64,000 nucleotides of DNA, from NCBI RefSeq assembly GCF_036026595.1, contig NZ_JARZFX010000002.1, forward strand, positions 434,001 through 498,000, read 5' to 3'. The translations under genes and the position numbers were made by a program. The notes under the pieces were generated by a model that made no database searches, was not told the DNA's origin, and was given only the letters and a program-made list of their open reading frames with translations. Origin of the DNA: Virgibacillus_P tibetensis. Its GTDB lineage: Bacteria; Bacillota; Bacilli; Bacillales; Amphibacillaceae. This document shows, in pieces, positions 52,473 to 61,441 of the stretch (position 1 is its first letter; each line of letters starts with the position of its first letter).

Positions 52473-52637
52473 TCATTTAGATATTTCCTGATCTTCCTCA
52501 TACATAGTTGAACTATCATCAGATTTTTCCCATGGAAAACGTTCGTGCTTAAGCCAGTAAACTCCTAATAGTATCGATAAAACAGTAGGTAATCCCCCAA
52601 CCAATAAAAGCAGCCATACATCTGCTATCCATCCCAT
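52473..52637 (-). CDS. Symporter small accessory membrane protein (54 residues)
   Basis: The frame begins MGWIADVWLLLLVGGLPTVL, continues through one hydrophobic helix to GVYWLKHERFPWEKS and ends in an acidic tail. GAGGTGAG precedes the ATG, and the symporter gene starts 13 bp after its stop. Small one-helix partners of this size regularly sit before SSS-family genes. The tail KHERFPWEKSDD probably faces the cytoplasm. It falls below the usual length cut-off for gene calling. Confidence 0.82.
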   Translation of the reverse strand: MGWIADVWLLLLVGGLPTVLSILLGVYWLKHERFPWEKSDDSSTMYEEDQEISK

Positions 52638-52666
52638 TCACTCACCTCATTTCACTTAACAATAGC

Positions 52667-53431
52667 CTACACAGAAAATGGAGCAATTTTTATATTCATA
52701 CTTTCGAGCTTTTCTTTAATCGTTTTGATCATTTCTAATGCAGTTGGCGTATCTCCATGTACACAAATACTGTCGCCTTCAATCGTAATCTCATCTCCAT
52801 TTATAGTGGTGACTTTTTGTTCCATAACCATTTTTATGACTCTATTTGCCACTTCATCAGGGTCTGAAATAACAGCACCTTCGTATTTTCTGGAAACTAA
52901 CGAAACGTCATTATTATACGCCCTATCTGCAAATAGTTCTAAAATGAATGGCAGCCCCTTTTCCGCAGCCACCTGATGTAATTGAGAATTTGGTTTGACC
53001 AGCACAGGTAAATCCTTCCGAACTGCAAGTACAGCATCAACAATATTTGTTGCCATTTCTTTATCTGAGTCAGCCATATTATTCATGTTTCCATGTGGCT
53101 TAACATGACGAAGTGAAACACCATGTTTCTGACAGAAAATATCAAGAGCTCCGATCTGATAGATTATCAGATTCATTAGATCTTTTCTTGAGATATCAAC
53201 ATTCCGGCGTCCAAATCCAATTAAATCCTGAAATCCAGGATGAGCACCAATACCCACGCCATATTTTTTAGCCATCTCTACTGTATGATCCATAATATTA
53301 GGATCTCCTCCATGAAATCCACATGCTACATTCACGGAAGAAATAAGTTTTATAACTTCATCATCATACCCAAGCTTGTAAACTCCAAAACTTTCACCCA
53401 TATCACAATTTAAATCAATGGTTGTTCGCAT
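52667..53431 (-). CDS. pxpA: 5-oxoprolinase subunit A (LamB/YcsF family)
   Basis: The 254 residues have the family motifs DLNCDMGESFG, SSVNVACGFHGGDP, GVGIGAHPGFQDLIGFGRR and VKPHGNMNN, and the C-terminal ICVHGDTPTALEM. PxpA works with PxpB and PxpC to open 5-oxoproline to glutamate at the cost of ATP. It is third in pxpB-pxpC-pxpA, 11 bp after pxpC. It supports disposal of pyroglutamate from gamma-glutamyl compounds. Confidence 0.93.
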   Translation of the reverse strand: MRTTIDLNCDMGESFGVYKLGYDDEVIKLISSVNVACGFHGGDPNIMDHTVEMAKKYGVGIGAHPGFQDLIGFGRRNVDISRKDLMNLIIYQIGALDIFCQKHGVSLRHVKPHGNMNNMADSDKEMATNIVDAVLAVRKDLPVLVKPNSQLHQVAAEKGLPFILELFADRAYNNDVSLVSRKYEGAVISDPDEVANRVIKMVMEQKVTTINGDEITIEGDSICVHGDTPTALEMIKTIKEKLESMNIKIAPFSV

Positions 53432-53442
53432 CCTGCACTCTC

Positions 53443-54387
53443 CTAACGATAAGAATATGATCTCAATACAGAAAAATCTTTTTCCTCTTCCATTAATAAT
53501 CGATGAGCCTCTTCTATTGTGACTCTTTCAAATGTTATACGATCTCCAGGTTTAACTTGCGCTAATTTTGGTAAATCCGAGGTTATTACGCCACCTATTT
53601 TGGTATATCCCCCTATGCTCTGTCTTCCTACAAGAAATATAATCGGTTGTCCATTTTTAGGAACCTGAATTGCTCCAAAGAATATTCCCTCCGAAACGAT
53701 ATCAGCACCTGATTTGTGTTTGATCTCGTTACCCTCTAACCTGCATCCCATACGGTTTGTGTCTTTAGTCACCTGATAGGAACTCGAAAAAAAAGTAGTA
53801 ATCGAGTCTTCTTCAAATGCTTCTTCCTGTGGTCCAAGCAGCACTCTAACTCGAACATCACTAGTGTATTTAGGAATTAAATGGTGAGGTAGTGACCGCC
53901 TTATTCCTTGAAAATGATGTATTGATTGTTCTTCAAAAGGGATCATATCCCCGCGCTTGAGTGCTCTTCCTTCTACACCTCCTATTTTTCCAATAGTATC
54001 AGTAGACCTGCTCCCCAATACTTCAGGTACCGTAATACCTCCAACGACACTTACATATGCTCTACAACCAGATCTGCAACCGGTAAAGTTGATGATATCT
54101 CCCTTATCAACTCTGACTGCAGACCACATGGACGAATCTGTATTGTTTATAGTAAAGTTGAGGTCTCCTCCTGTAACTGCAATAACAGTAGGTTTATGAA
54201 CCATCATCTTTAGTCCCATAAGTGTGACTTCCAAAACCGCTGCTGACTCAGGGTTTCCTACCAATATATTTGCCATTCTATGGGCGTGGTGATCTGCTGA
54301 ACCAGAAACTGCTAAACCATATTTTTGATATCCATTCCTTCCCAGATCTTGCACGGTGGTAAACACTCCAGGTTTAATAATTTCAAA
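53443..54387 (-). CDS. pxpC: 5-oxoprolinase subunit C (KipA/biotin-dependent carboxyltransferase-like)
   Basis: The product shows the PxpC pattern IIKPGVFTTVQDLGRNGYQ, VSGSADHHAHRMANILVGN, VTGGDL, RVLLGPQEEAF and the late VTKDTNRMGCRLEG. I choose the ATG at 54387 because GGGGGG stands 4-9 bases before it; a start at 54420 would add 11 residues. It forms the hydrolase with PxpB, whose gene is upstream. Confidence 0.92.
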   Translation of the reverse strand, partial: FEIIKPGVFTTVQDLGRNGYQKYGLAVSGSADHHAHRMANILVGNPESAAVLEVTLMGLKMMVHKPTVIAVTGGDLNFTINNTDSSMWSAVRVDKGDIINFTGCRSGCRAYVSVVGGITVPEVLGSRSTDTIGKIGGVEGRALKRGDMIPFEEQSIHHFQGIRRSLPHHLIPKYTSDVRVRVLLGPQEEAFEEDSITTFFSSSYQVTKDTNRMGCRLEGNEIKHKSGADIVSEGIFFGAIQVPKNGQPIIFLVGRQSIGGYTKIGGVITSDLPKLAQVKPGDRITFERVTIEEAHRLLMEEEKDFSVLRSYSYR

Positions 54388-54428
54388 CATAGTACCCCCC
54401 ATTTCATATCCATCAAACAAGGTATCAA

Positions 54429-55157
54429 CTAGTTTCTCTCTTTTACAGTTGAAACATAGCTTCCCTCTTCTACTCGCTTTTTAATATCGTTAAATTCATC
54501 ATTCAAAATAACTCTAAATGTGACATAGTCTCCTGCACCAAGTAAGAATGGCTGTTCTTTTTTAAAGTTATACAATTGAAGAGGTGTTTGGCCAATTATT
54601 CTCCACCCGCCTGGACTTTCTACAGGATAAATACCAGTTTGGTCGTTGGCAATCCCTACACTGCCAGGAGCTATTGAGATGCGGGGACTATCCAATCGTG
54701 GAGTCGCAATTTCTTTGGACATTCCTCCCATAAAGGGGTAGCCAGGAGTAAAACCTAGAAAATATACCAGATAAGAAGCCTCTGAATGGATTTTAATAAC
54801 TTCCTCTGGTGATAAACTATTCAATTGAGCTACACTATCCAAATCCGGACCATATTCTCCACCATACAAAACTGGAATTTCAATGTGTCTTCTTTCCTGT
54901 TCGGTACTGTTACCAGATACACTCTCTAAATACGTAAGTTTCTCAACGGCGGAATGATAGGATACTTTCAAAGGATTATATTGAACAAGTAAAGTACGAA
55001 ACCCAATAATAACTTCTTCAAAGTAACCATCTGCATCACGTTCTATCCTATTAGCCAAACTAACAATTCTTTTATTCGTTTTTTCATTTATATCTTCATC
55101 AAGACTCATTAAAATTGCTGAATCACCTGAAGCTTTATAGTTAAACTTTCTTCCCAC
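54429..55157 (-). CDS. pxpB: 5-oxoprolinase subunit B (KipI/allophanate hydrolase subunit 1-like)
   Basis: The 242 residues contain SGDSAILMSLDEDIN, a central FRTLLVQYNP and the conserved block YFLGFTPGYPFMGGM, followed by GSVGIANDQTGIYPVESPGGW and RIIGQTP. This is the cyclophilin-like subunit of 5-oxoprolinase. It is first in the operon, starts with GTG and has a TATAAT at 55190-55195 and a cre site upstream. Confidence 0.92.
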   Translation of the reverse strand: MGRKFNYKASGDSAILMSLDEDINEKTNKRIVSLANRIERDADGYFEEVIIGFRTLLVQYNPLKVSYHSAVEKLTYLESVSGNSTEQERRHIEIPVLYGGEYGPDLDSVAQLNSLSPEEVIKIHSEASYLVYFLGFTPGYPFMGGMSKEIATPRLDSPRISIAPGSVGIANDQTGIYPVESPGGWRIIGQTPLQLYNFKKEQPFLLGAGDYVTFRVILNDEFNDIKKRVEEGSYVSTVKERN

Positions 55158-55249
55158 ACCTATCAGTCCTTTTTAAAGGAAATATATTTATTATACTAAT
55201 CCTACTTTTTATGAATTCAGCTACAAGTATATAGAAAGTTACGTCTACC

Positions 55250-55263
55250 AGAAACCGCTTTCA
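55250..55263 (-). promoter_or_regulatory. CcpA cre site upstream of pxpBCA
   Basis: AGAAACCGCTTTCA matches TGWNANCGNTNWCA at 13 of 14 positions. It lies about 95 bp before the pxpB start and about 55 bp before its -10 box, fitting carbon catabolite control. Confidence 0.65.
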
Positions 55264-55480
55264 AATAAGCTGTAACTTATCGTTTCATTATGTAAAATGA
55301 CATTTCTTTTTTAAGTATTTAGTATAGAATACATAGCTGTTTTCTAAAAGTCAACAAATTAACCGAAAATTTTTAATTGAATTATATTTTCAGTTTCAAA
55401 CTTTCAAAACGTCTTATTTCCTAAGTTAAATCTCAAACCATAGAGGTATTAGAAATATAAAAACAATTACTTTAAGCACA

Positions 55481-55518
55481 TAAAAAGTGTTATTTCCAAT
55501 CGGGAACAACACTTTTTA
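55481..55518 (-). terminator. Terminator of the YtcJ/symporter/M20/nitrilase operon
   Basis: TAAAAAGTGTT (55481-55491) pairs with AACACTTTTTA (55508-55518), extended by TCC/GGG inside. It starts 32 bp after the nitrilase stop and is bordered by A and T runs. Confidence 0.8.
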
Positions 55519-55549
55519 TGATACATACATTGTACTTGTGATAAAATTG

Positions 55550-56359
55550 TTACAATTTATAAACTTCTGGCTTCCGATGTGAAAAAGTAGGAATATTATT
55601 TCGTACCTGCTCAACAAATGATAAATCAATATCCTGCATAGTTATTCCTTCACCTTCGTGCGCCTTAGCTATAACTGTTCCCCACGGATCAATAATAAGA
55701 CTATTTCCAAAGAAAACATTGCCATTATAGGACTTTCCATACTGCCCTGCAGCAACAATATAACATTGGTTTTCAACTGCTCTTGCCCTAAGTAGTGTTT
55801 CCCAGTACATTGAACCTGTATACTGAGGGAAAGCAGCAGGTAAAAAAATCATTTGACAGCCTTCTAACGCCAAAGATCTAAAAAGTTCCGGAAAACGAAC
55901 ATCATAGCAAATAGATAAACCGAATTTCCCAAATTCTGTATCTGCAGTTACTAGTTTGTTTCCAGGCCTGATGTTCTCTGATTCTTTACTTGTAAACCTA
56001 TCCTTAAACGTAGCATCATATAAATGTATTTTACGGTATTTTGCAATAATTTCACCATTGGTATCAAACAGTAAACTAGTATTGTATGCATATTTACTGT
56101 CAGCAACCTCATAAATGCTCCCACAATTAATGTAAATTTTATGTTCCTTAGCTTTCTTTGAAAATACATCACTAGTTGGCCCTGGAATAGTTTCTGCTTG
56201 GTTTATTATCTCAGCAGTATCACCAAAAAAATTAACACACTCTGGTAAAAGAATAATATCAGCACCTTTTCCAGCTGCTTCGTCAATAAAGTGTACTGCT
56301 TTCGAAAGATTTTTACTTTTATTTTCACCAACGTTTAATTGAATTACTGCTACTTTCAT
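55550..56359 (-). CDS. Carbon-nitrogen hydrolase (nitrilase family, Nit2/omega-amidase-like)
   Basis: The 269 residues show the Glu-Lys-Cys triad: E40 in LLPECVNFF, K110 in AKYRKIHLYD and C151 in SICYDVRFPE. The KIHLYD and DVRFPELFR signatures place it with Nit1/Nit2-type amidases, which hydrolyse omega-amides such as 2-oxoglutaramate or deaminated glutathione. It is last in an operon with a carbamoylase-type M20 enzyme, in line with stepwise amide hydrolysis. Confidence 0.87.
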   Translation of the reverse strand: MKVAVIQLNVGENKSKNLSKAVHFIDEAAGKGADIILLPECVNFFGDTAEIINQAETIPGPTSDVFSKKAKEHKIYINCGSIYEVADSKYAYNTSLLFDTNGEIIAKYRKIHLYDATFKDRFTSKESENIRPGNKLVTADTEFGKFGLSICYDVRFPELFRSLALEGCQMIFLPAAFPQYTGSMYWETLLRARAVENQCYIVAAGQYGKSYNGNVFFGNSLIIDPWGTVIAKAHEGEGITMQDIDLSFVEQVRNNIPTFSHRKPEVYKL

Positions 56360-56383
56360 AGATTCTCCTCCTTAATAGCCTTA

Positions 56384-57643
56384 CTAACTTAGAGATTCTT
56401 TATAATTTGATAATTCTAGAACACTATGAAGTAATATATTTGCCCCTTTTTCAATATCACTATCAAGCGTTAACTCTGCTTCCACATGACTCTTCCCTCC
56501 AACACTTGGTAAAAAAATCATGCTAGTAGGTGCAATTCTGTTAATGTATTTAGCATCATGCCCTGCACCGCTAAACATCCGTTTAACTGAATACCCTAAC
56601 TTCTTTGAACCATTACATATTAGGTTAACTATTTCCGGATGAAAAGTGCTTGTCTTTACTTCCCATAGTTTATTAAATTCTAGTTGTACTTTGTGCCCCT
56701 GAGCAATTTCTTTTAGTTCCTTCTTTAGTTCATCAATTAAACGTTCTCTCACATTATCATCAATATGTCTTATATCTAATGAAAATAATACCTCTTCTGG
56801 TATACAATTTACTACATCCGGTTTAACTGACATCCTTCCAATCGTTACACTCGTTTCAGGTCCCGATAGTTCACCTTTTTCTTCAATGTGTAAAATTAGT
56901 TTCGCCGCTACCATTAGAGCATCACGTCTCATAGCCATTGGGGTGGGACCTGCATGACCTCCCTCACCAATAACCCTTAATTCAAACCAAGACATACCTT
57001 TTATCCCTTCAACTGCACCGATAGAAATTTGTTCATTTTCTAGCACTGGACCTTGTTCTATGTGTAATTCTAGAAAGGAATGGATATCTTTTATCCTGTT
57101 TTCTGAATCACCCTTGAAGCCTATCTTTTCTAATTCCTCTTTAAATGTATTACCATTTCGGTCCATTCGGCTATAAATAAAATTACGGTCAAAAACCTCT
57201 GCTATCCCGCCTGAACCTAATAATGGTGGTTCAAATCGAGCACCTTCTTCATTTGTGAAATTTACAATTTCGATTGGCCTCATAGTTTTGATATCGTTAT
57301 CATTTAATGTACGCAGAACCTCTAGAGCTGTTAAGACTCCAAGAATGCCATCGAACCTTCCACCATTTGGTTGTGTATCCAAGTGTGACCCTATAAGAAC
57401 CGGGGGCAAGTCAGTTAACCCACTTCGCCTACCGTACATGTTTCCAATGTCATCAATTCGAATATCCAAACCACCTAGTTCCAACCATCGAACGAAGACT
57501 TCTCTCATTTGTTTATCATCATTACTTAAAGCCAGACGACGTAAGCCATCGTCTGGAATCTTTCCTATTTGTGAACTTTTATCTAGAGTCTGTTTTAAAC
57601 GTTCAAAATTAACATGTATGCTAGATTTCTCCATTTCATTCAC
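56384..57643 (-). CDS. M20 amidohydrolase, allantoate/N-carbamoyl-amino acid hydrolase type
   Basis: The 419-residue dinuclear enzyme has H87 and D98 in IGSHLDTQPNGGRFDGILG, E132-E133 in NFTNEEGARF, LELHIEQGPVLE and GEGGHAGPTPMAMRRDA. This is the AllC/HyuC/beta-ureidopropionase pattern, acting on ureido or carbamoyl amides. The C-terminal metal region reads GGKSHVEAEL rather than the common GISHxPxE, with the His kept. The adjacent YtcJ-type enzyme and symporter fit uptake and ring or amide opening of a ureido compound. Confidence 0.87.
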   Translation of the reverse strand: MNEMEKSSIHVNFERLKQTLDKSSQIGKIPDDGLRRLALSNDDKQMREVFVRWLELGGLDIRIDDIGNMYGRRSGLTDLPPVLIGSHLDTQPNGGRFDGILGVLTALEVLRTLNDNDIKTMRPIEIVNFTNEEGARFEPPLLGSGGIAEVFDRNFIYSRMDRNGNTFKEELEKIGFKGDSENRIKDIHSFLELHIEQGPVLENEQISIGAVEGIKGMSWFELRVIGEGGHAGPTPMAMRRDALMVAAKLILHIEEKGELSGPETSVTIGRMSVKPDVVNCIPEEVLFSLDIRHIDDNVRERLIDELKKELKEIAQGHKVQLEFNKLWEVKTSTFHPEIVNLICNGSKKLGYSVKRMFSGAGHDAKYINRIAPTSMIFLPSVGGKSHVEAELTLDSDIEKGANILLHSVLELSNYKESLS

Positions 57644-57672
57644 TCCTAAAATTGCATAAGCAATGGTAATTT

Positions 57673-59121
57673 TTATTTGGCTTCGGATAAATAGTTTTCT
57701 TCATCATTTTGCTTTGTTATAAATGAGGTAATAAGCAATGTTAAAATTGAGAGTGGCAAACCAATAAATACCGGATGTAAACCAAAAGGATGTCCTGTAA
57801 CTTGCCAAATAACTGCTATTATTAATCCGAGCCACATTGATAAAACTCCAGCTGTTCTTGTTGCACCTTTCCAAAACAGACCAAACATTACTGGAGCTAG
57901 TAGACCGGATACCAACATGGCAGTACCAGTTACCCAAAGGTTAACCAACTCTGGAATGTAAAGAGCTAGAACTAAAGCGAAAACTGAAACAATAATTACT
58001 GAATATCGACTGTATCTTAAAAGTTTAGAATCTTCAGCTTCCCTTAATCTAGGTTTAATTATATCGTTTATAATTGAAGAAGACCCTGCCATAAAAAAGG
58101 AGTCTGCACATGAAATCACTGTTGCTAAAAGTGCAACAATCATAATAATAACTAGAGGAAAATTAAAAACATAACTTATCACTTCATAATAAATAAGTGT
58201 TGGCTCCGCGTTTTCCAGTCTTAATCCGTATCTACCAAAAACGCCAATTGCAATTACAAATCCCCCTATCAGAAAGCCGACTGCAACTGACCCCCAATAT
58301 CCATACATCGTTGTTTTTAAATCTTTAGCAGCCCAAAATCGTTGCCAAAGATCCTGCCTGACAAATTGATAGGCTCCGATCGTAAAGAGATATATAAAAA
58401 CTTCCGAAGGTGCTATACCGAGAATACTTAAATTACTACTTTCACCGAAAGAATTAGCATACTGAGACATACTAGTCCAGTCTCCTGCTACAAATAGAAC
58501 CACAAAAAACAATACAAAAATCCCTAAAGTTTGTATCGTTCCATGTATAGCATCTTGCCATATTACTGACTTCAACCCACCAAAGTATGTTTTTAAAGTT
58601 AATAATATCCAACTTATAACAATACCAGTAGTCATGTTAATCCCGACAGTCAAATTTAAAATTGTTGCTATTGCGACGAATTGCATACCAGTAATCGCAC
58701 AGTAAGCAACTAATATACTTATCACCGTAGGTATACGTGCTCCTTCTCCATAACGTAAAGCTGTAAAGTCGCCAATGGTAACCATATTATGTTTTTCTCC
58801 AAGTAGCCTAATCCGCTTGACCAATAAAGAAGCCATAAGAACCCCTGCAATAAGGCCGCCAATATTTAACCATTGTTGCCCCATACCTAACGAAAAACCA
58901 TTTGTCATATATCCCAACAATGTTGCGCCACCTATTGCCGTACCAACAAACGTCAAAATTAACGGAATTAGTGAGACTGACCTTCCAGCAACATTGTAAT
59001 CATCATAAGTTTTTATTTTTCTGTTGTTAATATAAAGCGAAACTCCAAAAAGAAAAACAAAATAAACAATTACAACTATACTTAATATTATTCGTTCTTG
59101 ACCATTGAACATACTGATCAC
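57673..59121 (-). CDS. Sodium:solute symporter family transporter
   Basis: The 482-residue SSS-family protein has about 13 helices, the N-terminal YNVAGRSVSLIPLILTFVGT and AIGGATLLGYMTNGF, and YQFVRQDLWQRFWAAKDLK. Its start overlaps the upstream amidohydrolase stop by 4 bp. It is encoded with amide hydrolases only, so it probably imports their substrate with sodium. Its second helix region differs from that of the symporter at 50996-52459, so the two likely take different substrates. Confidence 0.9.
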   Translation of the reverse strand: MISMFNGQERIILSIVVIVYFVFLFGVSLYINNRKIKTYDDYNVAGRSVSLIPLILTFVGTAIGGATLLGYMTNGFSLGMGQQWLNIGGLIAGVLMASLLVKRIRLLGEKHNMVTIGDFTALRYGEGARIPTVISILVAYCAITGMQFVAIATILNLTVGINMTTGIVISWILLTLKTYFGGLKSVIWQDAIHGTIQTLGIFVLFFVVLFVAGDWTSMSQYANSFGESSNLSILGIAPSEVFIYLFTIGAYQFVRQDLWQRFWAAKDLKTTMYGYWGSVAVGFLIGGFVIAIGVFGRYGLRLENAEPTLIYYEVISYVFNFPLVIIMIVALLATVISCADSFFMAGSSSIINDIIKPRLREAEDSKLLRYSRYSVIIVSVFALVLALYIPELVNLWVTGTAMLVSGLLAPVMFGLFWKGATRTAGVLSMWLGLIIAVIWQVTGHPFGLHPVFIGLPLSILTLLITSFITKQNDEENYLSEAK

Positions 59122-60761
59122 CCTCTCGTGATTTCTTTTGTCATCGATTCACTATAAATCAATCTTCCATTTATAAAAGTACTTTCCACATTTATATCTT
59201 TTAAGTTTTCAACATCTATATCAAACGGGTCATCAGACACAACGATAATATCAGCTTTGCCCAATGGTCTTATTACACCAATAGATTGTTCTTCAAATGA
59301 ACTATAAGCCGCATCAGACGTATAAGCTTTAAGAGCATCAAATACTGATATGTTTTGAGTCTCGTCTAATACCTGTCCAGTCATAGATTTTCTAGTCACC
59401 GCTGCATATATTCCTGTCCATGGATTCCCACCGGTAACAGGTAAATCTGAATTCCCTGGTGCAACAATCCCATATTCTTTAAATGACTTATGAGGATAAA
59501 CCCTCTTCATTCGTTCTGATCCTAAATTATTCAAATAACTGTCGCCAATATGATAAAGGAAACCGATAGAGGAACCAGCAATCAACTCCATTTTTTTCAT
59601 TCTGCTTAAATGGTTTTCTGTAGGAAGTGCACAATGTTCAATTCGATTACGCATAGTTGAGATATCCATAGATTTGCTTGCTTCCTCAAAACCTTGTAAG
59701 GCTACTTCTATAGCTCTTTCTCCAATCCCATGAATAGCTACTCTAAGTCCAGATTCCATAGCTTGTTTCATATAAGGTGAAACATCTTTAACATCACAAT
59801 ACAATATTCCTTTATCATTACTATTTTCATAGGATTCGTTTACAGCTGCTGTTCTGCCTCCGACACTACCATCAAGCATAAATTTCATGCCTTGTATCTT
59901 CAGCATGTCATTCCCAAATCCACTTCTTAACCCTGTAGATAAAACTTCATTATGGAGTCCAGTCATGCCATTTTGATCTAGTGCCCAGATCCATGGACGT
60001 ACTCTTACATCCAACTCATCATTTTCGAGAAGATATTGATAGACTTGTAATTCTGCAGTTTGTGTAGACATATCATGAACCGTTGTAATACCCCATTTAG
60101 CAAAGTCCTTTTGAGCAAGCTTCATTCCTTTAACAACATCTTTAAACTCGTAATGAGGGATAGACAGCAGACCTTGGGCTTTTTCCTGAAGTAAGCCGGT
60201 TATTTCACCTGAAAACTCATCATGTACGATATGACCGCCTTTTGGATCTTTTGTTTCCTTTGTAATTCCACTTATTTCTAACGCCTTAGAGTTAGCAACA
60301 GCTACGTGACTACAAGTTCTTTTAAGAATCACCGGATGATTGGGAGCAACCTTATCTAAATCCCAACGTGTAGGATTGCGTTTCTCTTGCAACTTTGAAT
60401 CATCCCAACCCCAACCTCTGATCCATTGGCCTTCCTGCGTTTCTCCAGTTTGCTCCTGAACTTTAATGAGAATATCTTCAATTGATGATACTTGAGGGGT
60501 ACGGCAATCTATTTCTAATAAATTTAATCCATACAGAGCAGGATGAATATGACTTTCTACAAATCCCGGCAATACAGTTTTCCCATTCAAATCCGTAATT
60601 TCTGTATTATCTCCTTGCCAGGATAATGAATCTTCTTTATCCCCTACAAAAATTATCAAGCCGTCTTTCACCACAACACTGTTAGCTTTGGGGAGTGCTT
60701 CATCCATAGTAATCACATTTGCATTTATCAAAATTAAATCTGCCTCTTTATAGTTTCCCAC
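59118..60761 (-). CDS. YtcJ-like metal-dependent amidohydrolase
   Basis: The 547-residue amidohydrolase-3 protein has LNGKTVLPGFVESHIHPALYG, HGIGERAIEVALQGFEEA, NRIEHCALPTENHL and GNSDLPVTGGNPW. It begins with GTG after AGGAGG and is first in its operon. The paired genes resemble a YtcJ/M20/transporter module found again at 42859-49728. Substrate is unknown; exocyclic amides or N-acyl compounds are typical for the family. Confidence 0.86.
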   Translation of the reverse strand: MGNYKEADLILINANVITMDEALPKANSVVVKDGLIIFVGDKEDSLSWQGDNTEITDLNGKTVLPGFVESHIHPALYGLNLLEIDCRTPQVSSIEDILIKVQEQTGETQEGQWIRGWGWDDSKLQEKRNPTRWDLDKVAPNHPVILKRTCSHVAVANSKALEISGITKETKDPKGGHIVHDEFSGEITGLLQEKAQGLLSIPHYEFKDVVKGMKLAQKDFAKWGITTVHDMSTQTAELQVYQYLLENDELDVRVRPWIWALDQNGMTGLHNEVLSTGLRSGFGNDMLKIQGMKFMLDGSVGGRTAAVNESYENSNDKGILYCDVKDVSPYMKQAMESGLRVAIHGIGERAIEVALQGFEEASKSMDISTMRNRIEHCALPTENHLSRMKKMELIAGSSIGFLYHIGDSYLNNLGSERMKRVYPHKSFKEYGIVAPGNSDLPVTGGNPWTGIYAAVTRKSMTGQVLDETQNISVFDALKAYTSDAAYSSFEEQSIGVIRPLGKADIIVVSDDPFDIDVENLKDINVESTFINGRLIYSESMTKEITRG

Positions 60762-60843
60762 AATAACTCCTCCTATTTTTTAGCAATTATTATTACTAAT
60801 CTCATTTCTCTATTTCATTTTCGATATTACTTCCTCGCAAATA

Positions 60844-60857
60844 TGAATGCGCTTTCA
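60844..60857 (-). promoter_or_regulatory. CcpA cre site upstream of the YtcJ/symporter operon
   Basis: TGAATGCGCTTTCA matches TGWNANCGNTNWCA at 13 of 14 positions. It lies 83 bp before the GTG start of the amidohydrolase gene, where it could block initiation when preferred sugars are present. Confidence 0.7.
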
Positions 60858-60972
60858 ATTTTGTTGTTTTTATCCACACTATTTTACACTCTGTCATGCG
60901 CTTGTCTATTCTTCTTTTTAAACCACTAAACAACAAACTATTCAATTCTCCTCTTTTTAAAAAAGGAATATA

Positions 60973-61028
60973 AAAAACCAGAATATAGCCAGGATGATAG
61001 GCATCTCCCGACGATATAACTGGTTTTT
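60973..61028 (-). terminator. Terminator-like hairpin with a structured loop
   Basis: AAAAACCAG (60973-60981) pairs with CTGGTTTTT (61020-61028). Inside, ATAT pairs with ATAT, and GGATG...CATCTCC can form a small inner helix. On the minus strand it is followed by TTTTTTATATT. No gene ends nearby, so it may end a small RNA or act as a leader attenuator. Confidence 0.45.
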
Positions 61029-61368
61029 GATCTAAGGATTTGCTTTACTTATCAAGTAAAGTCAATTAGATTCGGCAGTTAATTTATTTATTATTTGTAA
61101 CTTTAACAAAAGTAAAATAACTTGTCAATAATTTTGTGAACTGATACATAGAAAATTTTTCTGTAAAAGTACGTAATTTAAGATTTAGGACCTATTAAAT
61201 TAGCCAAATAACTCTCTTCAATTATTCAATGAGGGTAAATATAATAATATGATGGAGAAAGATAGTGTGTTTGAAAAGATAAAAGATGCTACGAGACAAA
61301 CTCTTAATAGAAGAGATTATGAATTTTAGTAAATAAATCAAATTATAAAAGATCAAGCACAAAAAAAT

Positions 61369-61402
61369 GAACTATCCCCTGTCAATAAACAGGGGATGGT
61401 TC
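61369..61402 (-). terminator. Terminator of the gamma-glutamyltransferase gene
   Basis: GAACTATCCCCTGT (61369-61382) pairs with ACAGGGGATGGTTC (61389-61402): 14 bp, one wobble, 6-nt loop. The minus-strand transcript continues into a run of seven U. Confidence 0.9.
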
Positions 61403-61441
61403 ATAAATATAGGGATCATGATAAATTTTAATAAGAGATTT

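Larger units (their letters stand above)
55158..55549. other. Promoter region of pxpBCA and terminator of the nitrilase operon
   Basis: Reading on the minus strand from 55549 it holds the nitrilase terminator (55481-55518), an AT-rich stretch with no gene, the cre site (55250-55263), a -10 TATAAT (55190-55195) and AAAGGA before pxpB. Confidence 0.6.
60762..61441. other. Long intergenic region with cre site and two hairpins
   Basis: The minus strand carries, in order, the GGT gene terminator (61369-61402), an AT-rich stretch, a 56-nt hairpin (60973-61028), and the cre site (60844-60857) before the amidohydrolase start. A 25-codon plus-strand frame (61252-61329) beginning MEKDSVFEKIKDATRQ has no good ribosome binding site. 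No other gene is visible. Confidence 0.6.

Noticed and set aside
61252..61329. 25-codon plus-strand frame starting MEKDSVFEKIKDATRQ
   Set aside because: The nearest GAGGG is about 17 bases from the ATG, and nothing links it to a neighbour. Possible, but unsupported.
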